From Armatimonadota bacterium (GTDB taxonomy: Bacteria > Armatimonadota > UBA5829), in assembly GCA_039679645.1 (NCBI GenBank), contig JBDKUO010000058.1, positions 1 to 37,704 of the forward strand: a DNA stretch of 37,704 nucleotides, in the 5' to 3' direction. Both the position numbers and the translations under genes were made by a program. Shown one piece after another: positions 34,512 through 37,704 of this stretch; the stretch's first letter is position 1, and the number at the start of each line of letters is the position of its first letter. The notes below the pieces were generated by a model. It was given only the letters and a program-made list of their open reading frames with translations. It ran no database searches and was not told the DNA's origin.

Positions 34512-35707
34512 CACGTCTCATATCTGCGCACACCATATATCTGAGCCACCGCGCCCAAAGCCGTCACTAATGCCGCTATAATAAATACTGTCTGCATAGA
34601 GAGAAGCTCATTCTGCACAAGCGCTGCACTTATAAACGGTATGCTGATGCCGCGTATCCCCATGAGACTGGCGAAAATACCCTGATACAACGTCACTTTG
34701 TCGCTGGGAGCGTAGTGCAGTATGCTGTTGAAATATGACAGTTCGAGCCCCGCATTTGCAATCCCACCGATCACGCATGTCGGTATCAGCATCCACGCAT
34801 GCGATGCGAACAAGTAATTGATCGGAATGGCGCAAAACAGGGCTGTGTTGATAATTGAGACTAAAGCAGGCCTTTTTCTATCTGCATATGGCCCCCAGTA
34901 AAAATAAGCCCCCATTGCAACAATCTGGCCCACGACTGAATACACAGACGCCCACCGCGTATCGACATGGAGCACATCGACCTGATAAATGGAGTAGATC
35001 GGTATGGCGAACAGATTGGCCGCGCCGAAGATAAACACTCCTCCGCAAAACCACCTGAACGCGTGATCTTTCCGCAGAGCCCGTATCGCCTCGGCAATCA
35101 TATGCATAAAGCTCTCTGACGACCCTGCGACGACAGCAGCACTTGGAATCCGGTTAAAGCATAGAGCAGAACCTATTCCAAATACCCCTGCAATCGCAAA
35201 AACATATCGATAGCTTACGATCTTTAACAGAGGCCCTGCGGCGGCAGCGACAATAATGGAGGTAATGACAATGCAGACACGCACGTAAGACATGATCCGA
35301 ACACGATCGCTGTCGGGATACATCTCTTTCATCAGTACGGAATAGGCAGGGCCAGGAACCGTAGTGATGATCCAAAATAATACTATGATTGTGACGAACG
35401 ACCATGAATTGACTGCAAACAATGTCAGAAGCAGCAACGCTCGACAGATGACAGCCGGCCAGACCGCAAATGCCATTGCAGACCGCCCTTTCATTATGTG
35501 CGCCCAGTAAAGCGACAGAATGCTGCCTCCTGCGGGTACCGCCGTGATTATGCCGATCTCAAAAATGCTGGCTTTGAGCTGTTCGCGCGCGATAATCGCG
35601 ATAAAGGGAACCGTCAGCCCGGTCATCACAGAGCCTAAGATGCCCGCCCACGCATCTTTATTATAGGTATTACGCACCTTTGGCGGCACTCTGTTTTGCA
35701 GGAACAC
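34511..35707 (-). CDS. MFS transporter
   Basis: This 398-aa protein has about 12 hydrophobic spans across its length, with the pattern and length of the major facilitator superfamily. The short loops YRYVFAIAGVFGIG and YWGPYADRKRP (a motif A-like DR) support it. Substrate is unknown. The GTG start has GAGG six bases upstream. It lies 78 bases downstream of serA, with a weak hairpin between, so co-transcription is possible. The family resembles sugar or small-molecule facilitators but no specific assignment is justified. Confidence 0.75.
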   Translation of the reverse strand: MFLQNRVPPKVRNTYNKDAWAGILGSVMTGLTVPFIAIIAREQLKASIFEIGIITAVPAGGSILSLYWAHIMKGRSAMAFAVWPAVICRALLLLTLFAVNSWSFVTIIVLFWIITTVPGPAYSVLMKEMYPDSDRVRIMSYVRVCIVITSIIVAAAAGPLLKIVSYRYVFAIAGVFGIGSALCFNRIPSAAVVAGSSESFMHMIAEAIRALRKDHAFRWFCGGVFIFGAANLFAIPIYSIYQVDVLHVDTRWASVYSVVGQIVAMGAYFYWGPYADRKRPALVSIINTALFCAIPINYLFASHAWMLIPTCVIGGIANAGLELSYFNSILHYAPSDKVTLYQGIFASLMGIRGISIPFISAALVQNELLSMQTVFIIAALVTALGAVAQIYGVRRYET

Positions 35708-35725
35708 GACTTACCTCAAAACTAT

Positions 35726-35752
35726 GGCTCGCCCCAACTTTCAGAGCGAGCC
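35726..35752 (-). terminator. Weak hairpin between serA and the MFS gene
   Basis: GGCTCGC (35726-35732) pairs with GCGAGCC (35746-35752). On the minus strand it is followed only by ATAGTTTTG, so it would be a leaky terminator. Confidence 0.4.
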
Positions 35753-35785
35753 TATCTACTACAGTTCGATTGTTCGGTGTCTATG

Positions 35786-37366
35786 CTATAGAGTTACCTG
35801 CTTTGCAGTTTCGATTCCTTCTATTTTCATGATTTTTTCCAGCACCGACGCGGGAATCTCAGAGTCCACATTAAGGACCATGATCGCGGTCTGACCGGCA
35901 GTCTTGCGCCCGACAAACATGCTTGCGATGTTTATACCCTCATTACCGAGAACGGTACCAACATTGCCGATTACTCCCGGCTTGTCCGTGTGCATGGAAA
36001 CCAACACATGACCCTCAGGGATGAGGTCCATCGGGTAACCGCCCATCTTCACTACACGCATATCTTTGGCGCCGAAGAGCGTGCCTGAAACATCATATTC
36101 GCCCTTGTCTGTCTTTATGCTGATCGTGAGCAGTGACGAATAATCTCCCCCCTCCGGTGACTTGCTCTCTACCACGTCCAAACCTCTGGTCTTAGCCATA
36201 AGAGGCGCATTGACGGAGTTCACGCCCTCGCCCATAGCAGGCCTCAAGAGACCTACCAGCACAGACCGTGTAACAGGCCCGACCTCATAAGAGGCAATCT
36301 CGCCGCCGTACTTGATAGTGATTTGAGAAGGCCTACCCTCAACTGTCTGGGAGACGAGAGACGCCATCTTTTCGGCAAGCGGCAAAAATGGCGCGACCGC
36401 TGCCAGCACCTCTGCTGAAAGCGCGGGCATGTTGACGGCGCTCCTGGCAGACCTGCCCTGGAAGACATCCACAATCTGCTCGGCCACATCTATAGCGACA
36501 TTTGTCTGAGCTTCTTTGGTCGATGCGCCAAGGTGCGGCGTGGTCACCACATTCGGCATCGAGAAAAGCTCATTGGAGAAGTCCGGCGGCTCGGAGACAT
36601 ATACATCCAATGCGGCCCCAGAACACTTTCCGCTTTTCAATGCTTCGGCAAGCGCGGCGTCATCAATAATGCCGCCGCGAGCGCAGTTGATTATGCGCAC
36701 GCCGTCTTTCATCATCTCAAACTGCTTGGTGCCGATCATGCCGAGAGTGTCTTTATTCTTGGGCAGGTGCAGAGTGATATAATCGCTGCGCTTTAAGCAA
36801 TCATTCAGTTCGACGAGTTCAGCTCCGAGCGATTCGGCGGCTTCAGCGCTGATGAACGGGTCATATGCGATCACCTGCATCCCGAACGACCGGCACCGCT
36901 TGGCAACTTCCTGGCCGATCTTACCAAGGCCCAGAATGCCTAGAGTCTTTTTATAGACTTCATTACCGACATACTTGCTGCGATTCCATTCTTTGCCGGA
37001 CATGGAGCAGTATGCCTGCGGGATATTTCTGGAAAGCGCAAGGAGCATAGCAACTGTAAGCTCTGCGGCAGCTATCGTGTTGCCACCGGGGCTGTTTACC
37101 ACTATGACGCCTTTTTCGGTCGCGACCGGCACATCGACATTATCGACTCCCACTCCGGCCCGGCCTATAATCTTGAGCTTCTTGGCGGACTCAAGAATCT
37201 TCGCGGTAACGGTGGTGCCGCTGCGAATTACAAGGCCGTCATACTCACCAATAATCTTACAAAGTTCATCTTCCGACAGGCCGGTGTTCACATCCACATC
37301 GGCTACTTGCTTGAGAATATCAATACCTTCTTTGGCCAACTTATCGCTGACAAGAACCTTAGGCAT
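35786..37366 (-). CDS. serA: D-3-phosphoglycerate dehydrogenase
   Basis: SerA oxidises 3-phosphoglycerate with NAD+, the first step of serine synthesis. The 526-aa long-form protein has the D-isomer dehydrogenase fold (GLGKIGQEVAKR dinucleotide loop), the arginine/glutamate region INCARGGIIDDAAL, and TPHLGASTKEAQ with the catalytic histidine. An ASB domain is followed by a C-terminal ACT domain (LVSMHTDKPGVIGNVGTVLG) that normally senses serine. ATG at 37364-37366 is preferred, with GAGG seven bases upstream; a TTG two codons earlier is too close. No serB or serC is adjacent. Confidence 0.95.
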   Translation of the reverse strand: MPKVLVSDKLAKEGIDILKQVADVDVNTGLSEDELCKIIGEYDGLVIRSGTTVTAKILESAKKLKIIGRAGVGVDNVDVPVATEKGVIVVNSPGGNTIAAAELTVAMLLALSRNIPQAYCSMSGKEWNRSKYVGNEVYKKTLGILGLGKIGQEVAKRCRSFGMQVIAYDPFISAEAAESLGAELVELNDCLKRSDYITLHLPKNKDTLGMIGTKQFEMMKDGVRIINCARGGIIDDAALAEALKSGKCSGAALDVYVSEPPDFSNELFSMPNVVTTPHLGASTKEAQTNVAIDVAEQIVDVFQGRSARSAVNMPALSAEVLAAVAPFLPLAEKMASLVSQTVEGRPSQITIKYGGEIASYEVGPVTRSVLVGLLRPAMGEGVNSVNAPLMAKTRGLDVVESKSPEGGDYSSLLTISIKTDKGEYDVSGTLFGAKDMRVVKMGGYPMDLIPEGHVLVSMHTDKPGVIGNVGTVLGNEGINIASMFVGRKTAGQTAIMVLNVDSEIPASVLEKIMKIEGIETAKQVTL

Positions 37367-37578
37367 AGTCAAGCCTCCTCATTGCGGTTTGCGCGACTGC
37401 ACAACTCTAACAATGAGACTCTTAGACATTGAACTTAAGAAAACCTTCGCCCCTTGACGAGCTGATGTAAAAAACCTGAGGTTTTGCGGGCAGGAATGCC
37501 AGCGAAGAACGGTCGCGGGAGCAATACCTCTAACTATCAGAAGCATTATTAGGTTTATTGAGGTATTTCGGGAATTTA
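37367..37578. other. serA upstream region
   Basis: The 303-base interval from serA to the next ATG (37670) holds no gene. AAAACC-TGA-GGTTTT (37471-37485) is a short hairpin in the serA leader. No clear -35/-10 pair was found for serA. Confidence 0.3.
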
Positions 37579-37704
37579 GAGGCTGTCTCAAAATTATTTT
37601 CTAAAACATTGAGAATCAGGCATGGATTGATGTGTTGGATGTCGAACTCCTATATATGAGGAGGTTGCCATGCCACAGTTCAAAGAAATGCCGATGCCAC
37701 CTGA
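37579..37704 (+). mobile_element. Possible left end of an insertion sequence (cut by window edge)
   Basis: GAGGCTGTCTCAAAA at 37579-37593 resembles the terminal inverted repeats of several IS families, and a gene starts about 75 bases later, as in many ISs. The right end is outside the window, so this cannot be verified. Confidence 0.45.
37670..37704 (+). CDS. Partial ORF, probable transposase start
   Basis: ATG at 37670 with GAGGAGG (37658-37664) five bases upstream begins MPQFKEMPMPP, and the reading frame is open to the edge (11 complete codons). The strong ribosome site and the upstream IS-like terminus suggest a transposase. The product cannot be identified from 11 residues. Confidence 0.45.
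   Translation, partial: MPQFKEMPMPP

Noticed and set aside
37367-37669. Serine riboswitch or T-box leader for serA
   Set aside because: No T-box or anticodon-like specifier with terminator/antiterminator pair was seen; only a short AAAACC/GGTTTT hairpin.

Overview
The window is a bacterial chromosome segment with housekeeping content and no plasmid or phage signature, apart from what looks like the start of an insertion sequence at the right edge. The gene set suggests a didermal or S-layer-bearing member of the Terrabacteria, most likely Armatimonadota (inference). It combines SepF and DivIVA division proteins, a MurA-MreB pair, an SLH-domain protein, GroESL under a CIRCE element, frequent TTG and GTG starts behind strong GGAGG sites, and an RCC1-repeat protein with an OB-like tail. 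No 16S gene is present to confirm this.

Layout. 1-3420: tRNA-Ala(CGC) with a near-consensus promoter, then a large exported RCC1-repeat protein. 3420-6690: a structured intergenic region, then overlapping murA and mreB and a small SLH protein. 6685-15651 (minus strand): a Gfo/Idh oxidoreductase, a parvulin-type foldase (ppiC), and a division-linked cluster of radical SAM protein, pgeF, yggS, sepF, proC, divIVA and a CPBP membrane protease. This cluster resembles the ylmDEF-divIVA neighbourhood of Gram-positives. 15753-19500 (minus): an arsR-sdpI-lipoprotein mini-operon with its own promoter and operator, then groES-groEL. 19560-22070: a small overlapping ORF pair, folP (plus strand), and a zinc-finger membrane protein. 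22074-30383 (minus): a long nusA-ylxR-infB-ylxP-rbfA-nrnA-truB operon, extended at its 3' end by an MFS exporter and an alpha/beta hydrolase. 30534-33779 (plus): tRNA-Gln(TTG) divergent from nusA, then a full-length GH2 beta-galactosidase. 34102-37366: a KGG-repeat stress protein, an MFS transporter and serA. 37579-37704: probable left end of an IS element.

How the genes work together. The minus-strand blocks couple transcription elongation/antitermination (NusA), initiation (IF2), ribosome maturation (RbfA), RNA turnover (NrnA) and tRNA modification (TruB) in one transcript. Cell-wall precursor synthesis (MurA) is translationally coupled to the wall-elongation scaffold (MreB). Septum and pole proteins (SepF, DivIVA) lie in the neighbouring cluster.

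The least expected signals are outside the genes. Short degenerate 7-bp tandem repeats (GARAGYN type and an AT-rich type) fill several intergenic gaps. The 10-mer ACTAAATCAG occurs four times, always between genes. A nested RNA fold lies before murA. A 12-bp perfect hairpin buries the proC ribosome-binding site. A small ORF pair overlaps by GTGA and may be a single frame-shifted gene.
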